A DNA stretch of 64,000 nucleotides, from contig CAYVWR010000011.1 of assembly GCA_964455525.1 (NCBI GenBank), positions 77,980 to 141,979 of the forward strand, in the 5' to 3' direction. Below, piece after piece: positions 36,600 through 46,508 of this stretch. Position numbers and translations under genes: made by a program. Under the pieces are notes generated by a model. It was not told the origin of the DNA. It worked only from the letters and a program-made list of their open reading frames with translations, and ran no database searches. Each line of letters starts with the position of its first letter. The first letter of the stretch is position 1. This DNA comes from JAFDZV01 sp964455525 (GTDB lineage: Bacteria; Bacteroidota; Ignavibacteria; OLB7).

Positions 36600-37499
36600 T
36601 CAGACGTTCTCGTACACGAATGAAGCTTTCTCGAACGGCAGCTCGATGTCGGCGAAACGAATCGATAGATCGTCATCCACGATAATCATGGAATTGCGTG
36701 TCACCTTGATCCACTCGGACTTGACGCTTGTAAAAGGCTCGGAGGAGATCACGACCGCCTCGGCGCGTCCCTCATCCGGGAGCATGAAGCAACGATGCTC
36801 GGTGGCGATATATTCCTTGCCGAACATATAGTAGAGTGAGGCCGGCTGTACGCGAGGATTGGTTGTATAACGCGTCGCAACCACCGACCGGCCATTGGAG
36901 ACACAGAGGTTCAGATAGGAATGTTCACGCACATCGTGCTCGAACAGCAGCCGATTGAAATCGTTCAGCATCCCGAACATCGCGTCTACCATCTCATCGG
37001 TCGTCACATCCCCCTTCGGGTTGGACAGGTTGTTCAGAAACAGGCCGAACAGATGTTCGGAGTCGGTAGAACCCTGAACCGCATCGTAACAATCATCCTT
37101 CAACTCGCGTAGAAGCGACCGCCGAATCTTCCGAAAGCCCTGCACCATGCCATTGTGCATCCATGTAAGTTTGCCATAGACGAACGGGTGGCAGTTCAGC
37201 TCCTCCACGTGCGAGCCGGGAGTGGCCGCACGGACGTGGGCAAAGAGCATCGGGGTTTTGACCTTCTTGGCGAGGAAACGGAGGTTCTGGTCGCTCCAGG
37301 ATGGATGGACCGAACGGAACTGGCAGGGTTCGTCATCAAGATTGAAGTCATACCAACTGATGCCAAACCCATCTCCATTGATCGGGATCGACATTTCCTG
37401 TGCTCCAAGCGATTGGCGCTCGATCAACGAATGCTGCGGACGATAGAGGAGATCGTCCGCCAGGGCGGGTTTACCGATGTAGGCTAGGAATCGACACAT
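36600..37499 (-). CDS. class II glutamine amidotransferase (YafJ/EgtC-like)
   Basis: Removing an upstream extension puts Cys2 right after the start (MCRFLAYIG), as needed for an N-terminal nucleophile hydrolase that frees ammonia from glutamine. Other marks are GDGFGISWYD, FAHVRAATPGSHVEELNCHPF, WMHNGMVQGF and STDSEHLFGLFL. At 299 residues it carries only the glutaminase domain and no synthetase, as in the YafJ and EgtC proteins. EgtC removes the gamma-glutamyl group in ergothioneine synthesis, but no other egt gene is nearby, so the substrate is unknown. Confidence 0.8.
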   Translation of the reverse strand: MCRFLAYIGKPALADDLLYRPQHSLIERQSLGAQEMSIPINGDGFGISWYDFNLDDEPCQFRSVHPSWSDQNLRFLAKKVKTPMLFAHVRAATPGSHVEELNCHPFVYGKLTWMHNGMVQGFRKIRRSLLRELKDDCYDAVQGSTDSEHLFGLFLNNLSNPKGDVTTDEMVDAMFGMLNDFNRLLFEHDVREHSYLNLCVSNGRSVVATRYTTNPRVQPASLYYMFGKEYIATEHRCFMLPDEGRAEAVVISSEPFTSVKSEWIKVTRNSMIIVDDDLSIRFADIELPFEKASFVYENV

Positions 37500-37792
37500 G
37501 CTGCTTCTATTGCTGGTTGCTGAATGCGGTTTCGGGCCGAAGTTTCCGAACCGCTTCGTCAAGCGCTGGTCCCCCCGTTACCATCCATCACAACAAGAGT
37601 AGCCCGCGAATATACGCACGAAACCGGAATCGCGAACCGGATTCTGCGAAATACGGGAGTTCCACCGTTTCCGATGGGAGTTGCAGCCGTTACCCGGCTT
37701 GTGCGGCACCACCGGAAACCGATGGTGCGGCTACATTCTTAATTCTTACGGATCATCTGCGCCAGCCAGGGCTGGCCTCAGAGCAATGCCTG

Positions 37793-38470
37793 TCAGGACC
37801 GTCCGGCAACCGTGTGAGCGCCGACGAACACGTCGTCCCAGCACTCTGCCACCCGCAGGGCCACAGCCAGGAGATCCTCCTTTGTGCCGGTCTCGCGCTC
37901 TATTGATGTGACATCGTACTCGGCGATGCCGCATGGCACAATGGCCCCGAATCGGGCAAGATCGGTCGTCACATTCAGCGCAAAGCCATGCATGGTCACC
38001 CATCGCGAGGCCCGCACGCCGATAGCGCAGATCTTCCGATCGCCGCACCAGACGCCGCTCATGCCACTTCGGCGCCCCCCTTGCAGCCCATATGCCCCGA
38101 TCGCCCTGATTATCAGCTCCTCGATCGTCCGCATATACCAGCCAAGATCCTCCCGGAAGTCGGCCAGCCGTATGATCGGATAGCCGACAAGCTGTCCTGG
38201 CCCGTGATAGGTCACATCGCCGCCACGATCAACATCGAACACCTGGTATCCGTTGGCTTCGAGCAATTCCCGCGATACCAGCAGATTTGCATCGGTGCGC
38301 GCATTACGGCCAAGCGTGATCACATCCGGGTGCTCGCACAGAAGAAATGTGTTCTCGCGCTCCCCCCGCATCACCTCATCGAATACCGTACGTTGCAGCT
38401 CCCAGGCAGTCGCATAACCGACCCGGCCAAGCCACTCGGCACGAACAGTGGTTGCAATCGTGGAGATCAT
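37793..38470 (-). CDS. lipB: lipoyl(octanoyl) transferase
   Basis: LipB moves octanoate from acyl carrier protein to lipoyl domains, the first step of lipoate attachment. Family signatures are TLGRNARTDANLL, RGGDVTYHGPGQLVGYPI, WCGDRKICAIGVRASRWVTMHG with Lys146, and VPCGI with the acyl-thioester Cys180. Length (225) is normal. The E3 subunit gene lpd, which works in lipoate-dependent dehydrogenase complexes, is 800 bases away on the same strand. Confidence 0.94.
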   Translation of the reverse strand: MISTIATTVRAEWLGRVGYATAWELQRTVFDEVMRGERENTFLLCEHPDVITLGRNARTDANLLVSRELLEANGYQVFDVDRGGDVTYHGPGQLVGYPIIRLADFREDLGWYMRTIEELIIRAIGAYGLQGGRRSGMSGVWCGDRKICAIGVRASRWVTMHGFALNVTTDLARFGAIVPCGIAEYDVTSIERETGTKEDLLAVALRVAECWDDVFVGAHTVAGRS

Positions 38471-38615
38471 GTATCAGCCAGTCCATTGTCAATAGTCCAT
38501 CACCAATCCACCCAACGCCCCTTTCGGGCATATCGCCGGTCCGGGAGGGCTTGGTCGATTCGTCCATATAGACACACCGCCATCACAGGCCATATACAGC
38601 ACGTGGCAGCAGATA

Positions 38616-39083
38616 TCAGCCATTTCCCATATCGGCATCCCAGAGATTGAACGGGATTTTTCTATCAATCCTGTACCCGGCCCGCTTCAACGTGAGCAGT
38701 ATCCGGCCCCGGTGATGCGCCTCATGCGCCACAATATAGCTATGGAACGTCGCAACATGAGGCTTGAATCCTTCGAGCGTCTCGGCTTCCAGCCCAAGTT
38801 CAAGCAACCGGCTCACCGCTTCGGAGGAGCGTTTCAGCGAGAAGATAAGCCGTTCACGACTCAATGTCTCCCCCCGCTCAAGCCGTTCCAGGCCATCAAG
38901 CAGTTCCGGGGCCACAGTGCTCAGCCACGTCAGGCGGACGTTATGAAGCTCGGCGAACTGTTCTCCCACAGCACCTCCCTGCGAGCCAAGCTCCAGCATA
39001 TGCGGGGCCAGTATCTCAAGCAGATAGAGGTTAATTCTGTTGCTACGCTTCCAGGAGTCGAGAAGCTGCTGTTCAATAGTCAT
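38616..39083 (-). CDS. DinB-family protein
   Basis: The 155-residue four-helix protein has the usual DinB layout: N-terminal SNRINLYLLEIL, FAELHNVRLTWL with the first metal His, and a C-terminal SYIVAHEAHHRGRILLTLKRAG with two more. These metal-binding proteins are diverse and include thiol transferases; the damage-inducible name is historical. The gene lies between lpd and lipB, with gaps of 200 and 145 bases, on the same strand. Confidence 0.78.
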   Translation of the reverse strand: MTIEQQLLDSWKRSNRINLYLLEILAPHMLELGSQGGAVGEQFAELHNVRLTWLSTVAPELLDGLERLERGETLSRERLIFSLKRSSEAVSRLLELGLEAETLEGFKPHVATFHSYIVAHEAHHRGRILLTLKRAGYRIDRKIPFNLWDADMGNG

Positions 39084-39283
39084 GAGAGCTGCTCAGGCGC
39101 CTATCTATTAATATAGGCACGAACCAGGGGATTGATCGAAAGAAGAGCCGGTGCATGGCGCTCCTGCGGACAGATATCCCCCGGAACGCCTTTCTCTGCT
39201 CACCAACGTACCGCTCTACAACTATGACGGGAGACCGACCAGGCAGTCGGCCTCCCGCAATTGCCGATTCCGGCATCTCCGAA

Positions 39284-40687
39284 TCAGATGTTCAGTGCCA
39301 TACCATAGGCATCGGCGGCAGCCTCCATAACCCCTTCGGAAAGGGTCGGATGGGCGTGAATGGTATGCATAAGGGTCTCGGCAGTAGCCTCGGCAGCGCG
39401 TGCCGTGCAGATCTCGGCGATCATTTCGGTAGCCTCGGCCCCTACGATATGCCCACCCAGGATCTCGCCATACTTCGCGTCGATCACCAGCTTCACAAAT
39501 CCATCGGTCTCGCCGATGGCGCGAGCCTTGCCGCTGGCCTTGAATGGGAACTTGCCGATCTTCACATCGTACCCCATCTCACGTGCCTTCTTCTCGGTAA
39601 GCCCCACCGAGGCGATCTGCGGCTGGCAATAGGTACAGCCAGGGACGTTCGAGTAATCCATGCCGTGTGTCGGGTACCCGGCGATATGCTCCACGGCTGT
39701 GATCCCCTCATGTGACGCCACATGTGCCAGCCAGGGCGCACCAACCACGTCGCCGATGGCATAGATGCCAGGGACGTTGGTCTGCATGAACTTGTTCACC
39801 TTGATGTGTCCACGCTCGACGACCACGCCAAGCTCTTCCAGACCCAGGTTCTCGATATTGCCGGTCACGCCAACGGCATTCAAGGCAAGATCGGCGGTCA
39901 GGGTCTTCTGCTCCCCCTTCTTGTTCTCGATGACGACTTCAACCCCGTTGCCAACGGTCTTCACGCTGATAACACGCGTTTCCGTAAGGATCTCCATCTT
40001 CTTCTTCTTGAAGGCGCGGGTCACCTCCTTGGCGGCATCCTCATCCTCGACCGGCAGAATGGTCGGCTGCATCTCAATGATGGTAATCTTGGTGCCGAAC
40101 GCATTATAGAAGTAGGCGAACTCCACACCGATTGCACCGGCACCGATCACGATCATCGAGCCGGGAACCTCTTTCTGAAGCATAGCCTCGGTAGAGGTGA
40201 TAACCTTGACCCCATCCACCTCGAATCCTGGGAACGTACGAGCACGAGCGCCCGTAGCGATCACGATGCTCTTGGCATTCAGCGTATCGGTCACATTGCC
40301 ATCCTTGTCGCGAAGCTCCACCACACCCGGACGTGGCACGTATCCCGAGCCATTGAGCACGGTAACCGTGTTCTTCTTCATCAGGAAGCTTACGCCGGAG
40401 GAGTTGGCATCGGCAACCTCGCGGCTGCGCTGGATGACACGGGGGAAATCAACGGAAACCTTCTCAATCGTGAAGCCGAACTCCTCGGCATGATTGAGGA
40501 AGTTCATATGCTCGGCGTTCTTCAACAACGCCTTTGTTGGAATACATCCCCAGTTCAGGCACACGCCGCCGAGGCGGTCGCGCTCCACGATCGCAGCTTT
40601 CAGGCCAAGCTGGTGAGCGCGAATCGCGGCGATGTAACCTCCCGGCCCGCTGCCGATCACGATCACGTCAAAGTTCTTGTCTGCCAT
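39284..40687 (-). CDS. lpd: dihydrolipoamide dehydrogenase
   Basis: The 467-residue flavoenzyme reoxidises dihydrolipoyl groups in pyruvate, 2-oxoglutarate and glycine cleavage complexes. It has the FAD loop IGSGPGGYIAAIRAHQLG, the redox disulfide GGVCLNWGCIP (Cys43, Cys48), the NAD loop VIGAGAIGVEFAYF and IYAIGDVVGAPWLAHVASHEG. The dimer active-site HAHPTLSEGVMEAA has the His-Glu pair. A Bacteroidota-type promoter lies about 130 bases upstream. Confidence 0.96.
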   Translation of the reverse strand: MADKNFDVIVIGSGPGGYIAAIRAHQLGLKAAIVERDRLGGVCLNWGCIPTKALLKNAEHMNFLNHAEEFGFTIEKVSVDFPRVIQRSREVADANSSGVSFLMKKNTVTVLNGSGYVPRPGVVELRDKDGNVTDTLNAKSIVIATGARARTFPGFEVDGVKVITSTEAMLQKEVPGSMIVIGAGAIGVEFAYFYNAFGTKITIIEMQPTILPVEDEDAAKEVTRAFKKKKMEILTETRVISVKTVGNGVEVVIENKKGEQKTLTADLALNAVGVTGNIENLGLEELGVVVERGHIKVNKFMQTNVPGIYAIGDVVGAPWLAHVASHEGITAVEHIAGYPTHGMDYSNVPGCTYCQPQIASVGLTEKKAREMGYDVKIGKFPFKASGKARAIGETDGFVKLVIDAKYGEILGGHIVGAEATEMIAEICTARAAEATAETLMHTIHAHPTLSEGVMEAAADAYGMALNI

Positions 40688-41310
40688 GAGATGAGAGTAG
40701 TAAAGGTTCTAAGGTATGAGAGCCTGGCTCCATCAGGTCAGATTCCAGGTGTGCAATGGCTGCTGCACCGTGCGGCGATACTCCGGCACCCATCACCCGC
40801 TACTGACGAAGCCGCAAAGTTAGCAATGGAGTCTTGGAGGGAAAAGCTGCCGCGAGAAGTGTTACAGATTATGGAGCAGGTTGGAGGCAGTGCCCCCTCG
40901 ATGGAATCGGGGAGCAGGATGCCAGGATACGTCCATGCGGAAATGTGGCCATGGCTCTGCTGAACGGTTCTTCCGTTATCATAGCTCTTTTGTGCGAGCA
41001 GTTCAACTATCGCAACATGATGGACAACGGGACGGACGACCATCGGATTCCCGGGACTCGCCATCGATGCCTCCTCCGGTGCATCGCCCGTTCCTGCTGC
41101 CAGATAGGCACGGCCTCCGGCGCTCTTCTCCCGGCATCTCCAGAGACAACCCTTCATCGGCCCCGCAGCCGTTCGGATGGCATCTGGTACAACCGCAGGA
41201 AATACCAGACACACGAACTGCGGCAGCCTCCGGCCTATAAGGACACTTCAACGGAATGCCACGACATTCCATCGCACTACACAAAGCAGGTATAGCCTCA
41301 GCGCCAGGCT
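40688..41310. other. intergenic region upstream of lpd
   Basis: About 620 bases without a credible gene. It holds the lpd promoter at 40815-40845. A minus-strand frame of 158 codons overlaps it but has no domain and an odd composition. Confidence 0.5.
40815..40845 (-). promoter_or_regulatory. Bacteroidota-type promoter for lpd
   Basis: TAACTTTG on the minus strand at 40815-40822 fully matches the -7 consensus. About 19-20 bases upstream lies TTTTC, a partial -33 match. Transcription would start about 120 bases before the lpd ATG. Confidence 0.55.
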
Positions 41311-41841
41311 CTAGAACTGATCCTCCTTGTGCTTGAACAGGACGTTAAACGTGGTCATCGAACCGTAGCAACGGGTGACATACTGCTGAAGCTCCACCTT
41401 GTCGGCATCGCTCAGCGCATCGTTGCCATTGATCTTCTGCTCCAGTACTCGAAGCTGGTTCCGCATCATCACGATCTTATGGAAGAATGTCTCGATCGGC
41501 AGATCCTTTGGTTGCAGCGAGGCATCGGCGGGTTTCATCACCAGCAGCCCCCCCTCCCATCGTTTTCCGATCCCATCAACCACATCGTTTGATATCTCCA
41601 GGCCAAGCTTATCTATCACGGCCCCGGTCACCTCCTGGATAAACCGGGCCAGCGGCATTTCCAACCCCGCCACGGCAGCTCGCGGCTCCGCCGGTTGAAT
41701 GGCGCTGCTCTCCGGCGAGACGGTGCGCTTGCCATCCTCGAACAGGATATCCGCCGTATGCTCGGTGACCCCCTTTACTACTCCGGCTCCGTACGCCGGA
41801 TGACGCACCTTCATTCCGATATGCAGATTTTCAGCTCTCAT
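41311..41841 (-). CDS. hypothetical protein with N-terminal SH3/KOW-like segment
   Basis: Starting at the ATG at 41841 gives 176 residues. Residues 1-45 (GMKVRHPAYGAGVVKGV, ADILFEDGKRTVSP) read like the small barrel found in UvrD/PcrA tails and CarD-like proteins, which binds protein or nucleic acid. The rest is helical: GAVIDKLGL, ETFFHKIVMMRNQLRVLEQKING and a final DADKVELQQYVTRCYGS. I know no named family for the whole. It appears to be a single gene. Confidence 0.6.
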   Translation of the reverse strand: MRAENLHIGMKVRHPAYGAGVVKGVTEHTADILFEDGKRTVSPESSAIQPAEPRAAVAGLEMPLARFIQEVTGAVIDKLGLEISNDVVDGIGKRWEGGLLVMKPADASLQPKDLPIETFFHKIVMMRNQLRVLEQKINGNDALSDADKVELQQYVTRCYGSMTTFNVLFKHKEDQF

Positions 41842-42250
41842 TGTGATATATAGATTATAGGGAGTTGGGCCAGTATCATCCACAAGCCTCATACGTCGGC
41901 GATCCATGATCGTGCCAGCGCATCGATCGATTGCCGATTGCATCTGCCCGGACACCCTGCCCGGCAGATGTCCGGCTCATTCCACCCTCGTACGTACGTC
42001 AGGATATCCCCCTGCACTCTCCGGCATTCCCGCCAAACCTTTCAGGATGGCAGGCTCCCCTTCTGCTCGCACTATGCACTATGTTGGGTTTGACCAGCCG
42101 CTTGCAATAACGGCTACCACTGCCGACATATTCAAGGTCGCCCCAAAGATGCAGAACGGCCACCATACCGTGGATGCGCCTGGAAAATACGGAATCATCC
42201 GGCGATGCATCGGCAGAGAGCAATGCCCATCGTATAGCAGCAAAAGCCCT
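41842..42250. other. intergenic region
   Basis: About 400 bases, with only short frames lacking domains. It separates the hypothetical gene start from the end of the MgtC-like gene, both on the minus strand. Confidence 0.45.
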
Positions 42251-42718
42251 CTACACATCCTTCCTCAGCCTTGCCCTCCACCTGCTGATTCTCAGGCCGC
42301 GAAGCACTGCCAGCGTAAGCACCACCAGACCAACAGCCAGCACAAACTGGTGGAGCGCAACGCAGACCCCGATGGCACCTGAAAAAAGGATGGTGGCCGC
42401 CGTGGTAAGCCCCTCCACCTGCTCCGAGCGATCGCGCCGGAAGATAGTCCCGGCACCAAGGAAACTGATGCCGGTGATGACCGCTCCTACCAGACGGAAC
42501 GGATCGGATCGGATAAAGCCCTGATCGGCATGAGGTGCGAAATGTACCAGAATCGCCTCTCCAAGCCCGATAAGCAGAGCCGCAGCCCCGGCCACCAGCA
42601 TGTTTGTACGAAATCCGGCGGGCTTGTCGGCAACCTCACGCTCCAGGCCGATCGCTCCCCCCAGAAACATTGCAAGGCTAACCTCCCCCAATATCTGCAA
42701 CTGACCCAGCCAATCCAT
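42251..42718 (-). CDS. MgtC/SapB-family membrane protein
   Basis: From the ATG at 42718 the protein has 155 residues and four to five membrane helices. Family motifs are FLGGAIGLEREVADKPAGFRTN, RLVGAVITGISFLGAGTIF and VEGLTTAATILFSGAIGVCVAL. MgtC proteins help growth at low magnesium and can restrain ATP synthase; a C-terminal cytoplasmic domain seen in virulence MgtC is absent here. The 22-residue extension upstream was not used. Confidence 0.85.
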   Translation of the reverse strand: MDWLGQLQILGEVSLAMFLGGAIGLEREVADKPAGFRTNMLVAGAAALLIGLGEAILVHFAPHADQGFIRSDPFRLVGAVITGISFLGAGTIFRRDRSEQVEGLTTAATILFSGAIGVCVALHQFVLAVGLVVLTLAVLRGLRISRWRARLRKDV

Positions 42719-42945
42719 ACCACCTTCTTTCCGCTTTAGCAGGATTAGTGAAACCAAATGAGCGGATAGCCCCGCCCCTGGCACGCTCGATACAAGACCG
42801 CTGGAACAGCAACGAACATTGCTGGCAATGCCCGCTCATATCTCGCCGCGATACCAGCGTCCAACAATGAATATAGCGAGTGCACCCCTGCCAATCATGC
42901 TATACGCAAACAGCGTGGAGGTAATGCCACGCTCGCCCGGTATGC

Positions 42946-45174
42946 TCACAGCTCGGCAGCGCCCACCTGAGAGCCTGCCACACCTCTCTCGATCCATACC
43001 CGGACGTTTTTATATGACGGTGTGCCGCTCTTGCCATCAACACCGCTGCTCACCAGAAGGTTTGCCTCCGGGTAATACATAGCACTGCATCCTGGCGCAA
43101 TATCATAGGCGGCAACACGAATGCCCGGCATGGCCCCAACCGCCGAGCGTACGGTGATCCGCTCTCCCTCGCGCAATCCCATCGCCGCCATATCCCCGCG
43201 ATTCATCAGGATCACATCCCGACTCGTCTGGTTGCGGTAACGGTCATGCTCCTCATAGACCACCGTATTGAACTGTCCCTCCGAACGTATCGTCATCATA
43301 CGCAACTGCCCGACGGGAAGATCATCCTGCGGCGTCGCCACAGGAATACAGCGCGCCCGGTTGTCCGGGAACGGAAACTGCGGCATATGGCGAAGGCGAC
43401 CCTCAACATGGAACTCCTCACGCGTTCTCCCGATATCGGAGACCGGCGCATAGCCGGGAACCACGCGTGCCATCACCTTGCGAATCTCGTCGTGATTGCG
43501 CAGCGCCCGGAAATCGAGCGGACCATCGGCAGGAAGCAGCCGTGCCCCAATGCTTGTGATGATCTCTACCTCCGACTTCAACTCAGATGATGGACGGACC
43601 ATGCCGCCATCGGAGAGCCGAACGAAGCTGAACATGCTTTCCTGTGTGGTTGACTGTAGCTCCTCATCGCGCACACATGTGGGAAGGATGTAGGTCTCCC
43701 CCGCCCCGGCCACAGGGGCCACGCAGACATGCCCCTGATTGAGCTTGGTGCTGATATGGACGGACGTGCCGATCCTGGAGAGCGCCGCGCCAGCAAATGC
43801 CAGATCGGGATTGGCGGCATAAAAGTTTCCTCCAAGCAACAACGCAACGTCGATCTCCCCACGGTGTGAGGCATGGATCGACCCCATGGAATCAAGCCCT
43901 TTGGCCGTGGGGGCCTTCAGTCCATAGAGTTCCTCCATAGCCTTGAGGAACCCCGACTTCAGCTCGGGCGCAAATCCCACCGAACCGATGCCCTGTACAT
44001 TGGAATGCCCACGAATCGGCATCAGCCCGGCGTTTGGCCGTCCGACCATGCCTCGCGCCAGCGCCAGATTGGCAATGGCTATCACATTATCGACGCCATG
44101 TTCGTGATGGGTGATCCCCATGGCCCACATAAAGACCGCGTTCCGCGAGGAGGCATAGAGTTCCCCAAGCCTGATGAGAACGTCCGGCGCAACCCCGGCC
44201 GCCGAGGCCAGTTCCTCCAGCGACTCCCGCTGTAACCCTGAACGTACGGCATCAAAACCATTGGTATGGCTGGCAAGGAACTCCTCATCGAGCGCGCCAC
44301 GGTCGATCACCACCTTCAGCATCCCTTTCAGCAGAGCGATATCCCCGCCGATACGGGGCTGCACATAGAGGTCGTTGATGGTGGAGCCGAACAGCAAGGA
44401 CATCGGCTTCGACGGAATATTAAAGCGATCCAGGCCGGTCTCCCGCATCGGGTTTATCACGACCACCTTCCCTCCGCGTTCCCGTAATCCTGCAAGCGTC
44501 GTGATAAGACGAGGGTGATTGCTCGCCGGATTTGCGCCGATGAGCATCACAAAATCGGCCCCCTCCACATCCTCCAGCGTCACCGTCGCCGTGCCAACGC
44601 CCACACTGTCGGCCAGCCCCACACCGCTGGCCTGATGACAATAGAAGGAGCAATTATTGACGTTGTTGGTCCCGTAGATCCTGGCAAGCCATTGCAACAG
44701 AAAGGCCGCTTCATTGCTGCTTCTGCCGGAGGAGTAGAAAAACGTGCGTTCCGGCGTCGTACGGCGCAACGCTGCGGCGATGGCATCGAGCGATTCCTCC
44801 CACCCTACCCTCCGATAATGCGTGTCGCCGACCCTAAGCACAAGAGGATAGGCAAGCCGCCCAAGATTCTCCAGTTCTCGTGGCGAACGCCGGGACAGCT
44901 CGGCCACCGAATGCCGCTCAAAGAAGTCAGGCGCGATCGGCGGCTGCATATCGGCAGCCATCGCCTGCACGCTCTTTTTGCAGAACTCAGGGAAATGGCC
45001 AAGCTCGTTCTTCATGCCCCCGCTCTGGCCGCCCATGCCGTAGGCGCAGGTCTTGCAGGAGTTCTTGCTCGACATCCTGCGCCAGAACCGGATTGGGCCG
45101 CCTTCGGCCTCCAGCGATTTCTTCACTGTATATGCTATAGCGGCCCATCCGCCGCCTGATTCGACCTTCTTCAT
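42946..45174 (-). CDS. FdhF/YdeP-family molybdopterin oxidoreductase
   Basis: The 742-residue protein is a molybdopterin-dependent oxidoreductase of the YdeP branch of formate dehydrogenase-like enzymes. SSKNSCKTCAYGMGGQSGG near residue 35 replaces the usual four-cysteine iron-sulfur motif. YGTNNVNNCSFYCHQASGVGL lies at the metal-ligand region, and LMPIRGHSNVQGIGSVG and a C-terminal domain with MNRGDMAAMGLREGERITV follow. Its substrate is unknown; in Escherichia coli YdeP is tied to acid resistance. No partner subunit genes are near. Its first 66 codons are duplicated 6.6 kb to the right, at the far end of the mobile island that begins just upstream. Confidence 0.8.
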   Translation of the reverse strand: MKKVESGGGWAAIAYTVKKSLEAEGGPIRFWRRMSSKNSCKTCAYGMGGQSGGMKNELGHFPEFCKKSVQAMAADMQPPIAPDFFERHSVAELSRRSPRELENLGRLAYPLVLRVGDTHYRRVGWEESLDAIAAALRRTTPERTFFYSSGRSSNEAAFLLQWLARIYGTNNVNNCSFYCHQASGVGLADSVGVGTATVTLEDVEGADFVMLIGANPASNHPRLITTLAGLRERGGKVVVINPMRETGLDRFNIPSKPMSLLFGSTINDLYVQPRIGGDIALLKGMLKVVIDRGALDEEFLASHTNGFDAVRSGLQRESLEELASAAGVAPDVLIRLGELYASSRNAVFMWAMGITHHEHGVDNVIAIANLALARGMVGRPNAGLMPIRGHSNVQGIGSVGFAPELKSGFLKAMEELYGLKAPTAKGLDSMGSIHASHRGEIDVALLLGGNFYAANPDLAFAGAALSRIGTSVHISTKLNQGHVCVAPVAGAGETYILPTCVRDEELQSTTQESMFSFVRLSDGGMVRPSSELKSEVEIITSIGARLLPADGPLDFRALRNHDEIRKVMARVVPGYAPVSDIGRTREEFHVEGRLRHMPQFPFPDNRARCIPVATPQDDLPVGQLRMMTIRSEGQFNTVVYEEHDRYRNQTSRDVILMNRGDMAAMGLREGERITVRSAVGAMPGIRVAAYDIAPGCSAMYYPEANLLVSSGVDGKSGTPSYKNVRVWIERGVAGSQVGAAEL
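44970..45153 (+). repeat. 184-base repeat, native copy inside the molybdoenzyme gene
   Basis: This segment covers codons about 8-68 of the molybdoenzyme gene. It matches 51601-51784 in the same orientation with a single difference that I could find (CCCCC against CCTCC near 45019). It marks the left end of the island. Confidence 0.9.
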
Positions 45175-45717
45175 GAGAGCACCAACTTAGGATCGTAGAA
45201 AAAACGTAGAAAAACTTTTGCTATGAATACAGTATTGAAGAAGCAGATGTGCGCCCCCTTACTGATACCCCCATAATACAGTCGTCAAGTTAACAAGTAC
45301 TAGAGAATGGCACAGGCCGTTGAAGGAGATCCCGTTCTTATCCCCTCCCGAGTCACCGGGCTCACTGCTCAAATGACTCTGGGCACCACAGATAGGTGAG
45401 GTTAGCAAGGGGCTGGTAAGCCCCATATATGAACGATAGGTTGCAATATCTGTACGTGATGAGCTAAAGCGTCTGCGCCCTTTGAACGCTCGGTGAAGGA
45501 TTGTTTGATGAAGAGGACGTTCATTATTGAGGTAAGAATCCTCGTCATACATGGGCACATGATACCGAACTACATACAGTGGAAAGGTACTATATCCCAT
45601 CTCGGTAGTATCACACTAAATTTTTTATCTTTCAGGCATGCTCCCTTCAAGTTTTTGTCTGGAGGAGGGGCTGGCATAAGCCGCCGAAAGTCATCACACT
45701 ATTTGAGATTTGTCCTT
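45175..45717. other. non-coding left end of the island
   Basis: AT-rich 540 bases between the divergent molybdoenzyme and HEPN-like genes. Overlapping short frames were rejected. TATCTTTC near 45626-45633 resembles a -7 box on the plus strand, but its match is weak. The part next to 45174 is the promoter region that also appears in diverged, inverted form at 51857-51912. Confidence 0.45.
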
Positions 45718-46386
45718 ATGACGTTAGATACCTTCATCTCTCGACTCCAAGAACTTACCGAGGAAGCAAAGACCATACGCACATTTCAAGGATCCCCATA
45801 CGGAACCTATGTAATGGACGAGGACCTTATTCCATACCGCGCACGCGGACTATCAGTTTTGGAGCAAACATTCGGGGTGAGTCATTCATATTATAAAGGG
45901 TTTGAAGAAAATACACGCGGAACACGTGACACCAAGGAGTCTGCTGGCGCTGTACGGATATTGGAAGCAGCCATGCGTGACCTAAAGGAAGGATGGCTTA
46001 TAAAAGTGCGGCACCTTGTTTCTGCCGAAGTCTTCGCTGACCTCATGGAGATGGCTGAATATTTCTTATCTGAGGGTTATAAAGATGCAGCGGCAGTGAT
46101 GATCGGAGGAGTCCTAGAGGAACACTTGCGACAGCTATGCCGGGCAAAAGGGATTGACATTGAATCCAGTAAGCCTGATGGAACTACAGCTCCAAAGAAA
46201 GCTGACCGAATGAACGCCGACCTTGTGAAGGCCGATGCATATTTGCAACTAGACGGCAAACAGGTAACAGCATGGTTGGCGCTTCGTAATCACGCAGCCC
46301 ATGCAGAACATGACAAATATGACGCTAATCAGATTCAGATGATGTACGAAGGTGTTCGGAATTTTTTGGTTCGAATCACACCGTGA
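45718..46386 (+). CDS. HEPN-like hypothetical protein
   Basis: The ATG at 45718 was chosen because the 75 codons upstream look untranslated and the protein becomes regular from TLDTFISRLQEL on. The 222 residues are mostly helical. Residues 190-195 (RNHAAH) give the R-x4-H motif of HEPN domains, which are often toxin-like ribonucleases or helical partners of nucleotidyltransferases. The region AAAVMIGGVLEEHLRQLCRAKG and the C-terminal MMYEGVRNFL fit a broad family of unnamed proteins seen in islands. A defence or toxin role is inference only. No obvious antitoxin lies beside it in the same operon. Confidence 0.6.
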   Translation: MTLDTFISRLQELTEEAKTIRTFQGSPYGTYVMDEDLIPYRARGLSVLEQTFGVSHSYYKGFEENTRGTRDTKESAGAVRILEAAMRDLKEGWLIKVRHLVSAEVFADLMEMAEYFLSEGYKDAAAVMIGGVLEEHLRQLCRAKGIDIESSKPDGTTAPKKADRMNADLVKADAYLQLDGKQVTAWLALRNHAAHAEHDKYDANQIQMMYEGVRNFLVRITP

Positions 46387-46508
46387 TTAGGGAAAAGTTA
46401 CTTTTCTCAGTGGCACCATCCTATCTTATCCGACTGACAACTTTACAGATGCATAAGGACTATACACGGATTGGTTCAATGAGACTCCTCCGATGCTCCC
46501 CTTCGACC

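Noticed and set aside
40738..41214. 158-codon minus-strand frame upstream of lpd
   Set aside because: It overlaps the lpd promoter, has no recognisable domain and a composition rich in Cys, Ser and Arg.
42946..45174. Selenocysteine in the formate-dehydrogenase-like enzyme
   Set aside because: No in-frame TGA; the metal-site region reads NCSFYCHQAS with ordinary codons.
45259..45600. 113-codon minus-strand frame at the left end of the island
   Set aside because: No domain and no ribosome site; it covers the divergent promoter region.
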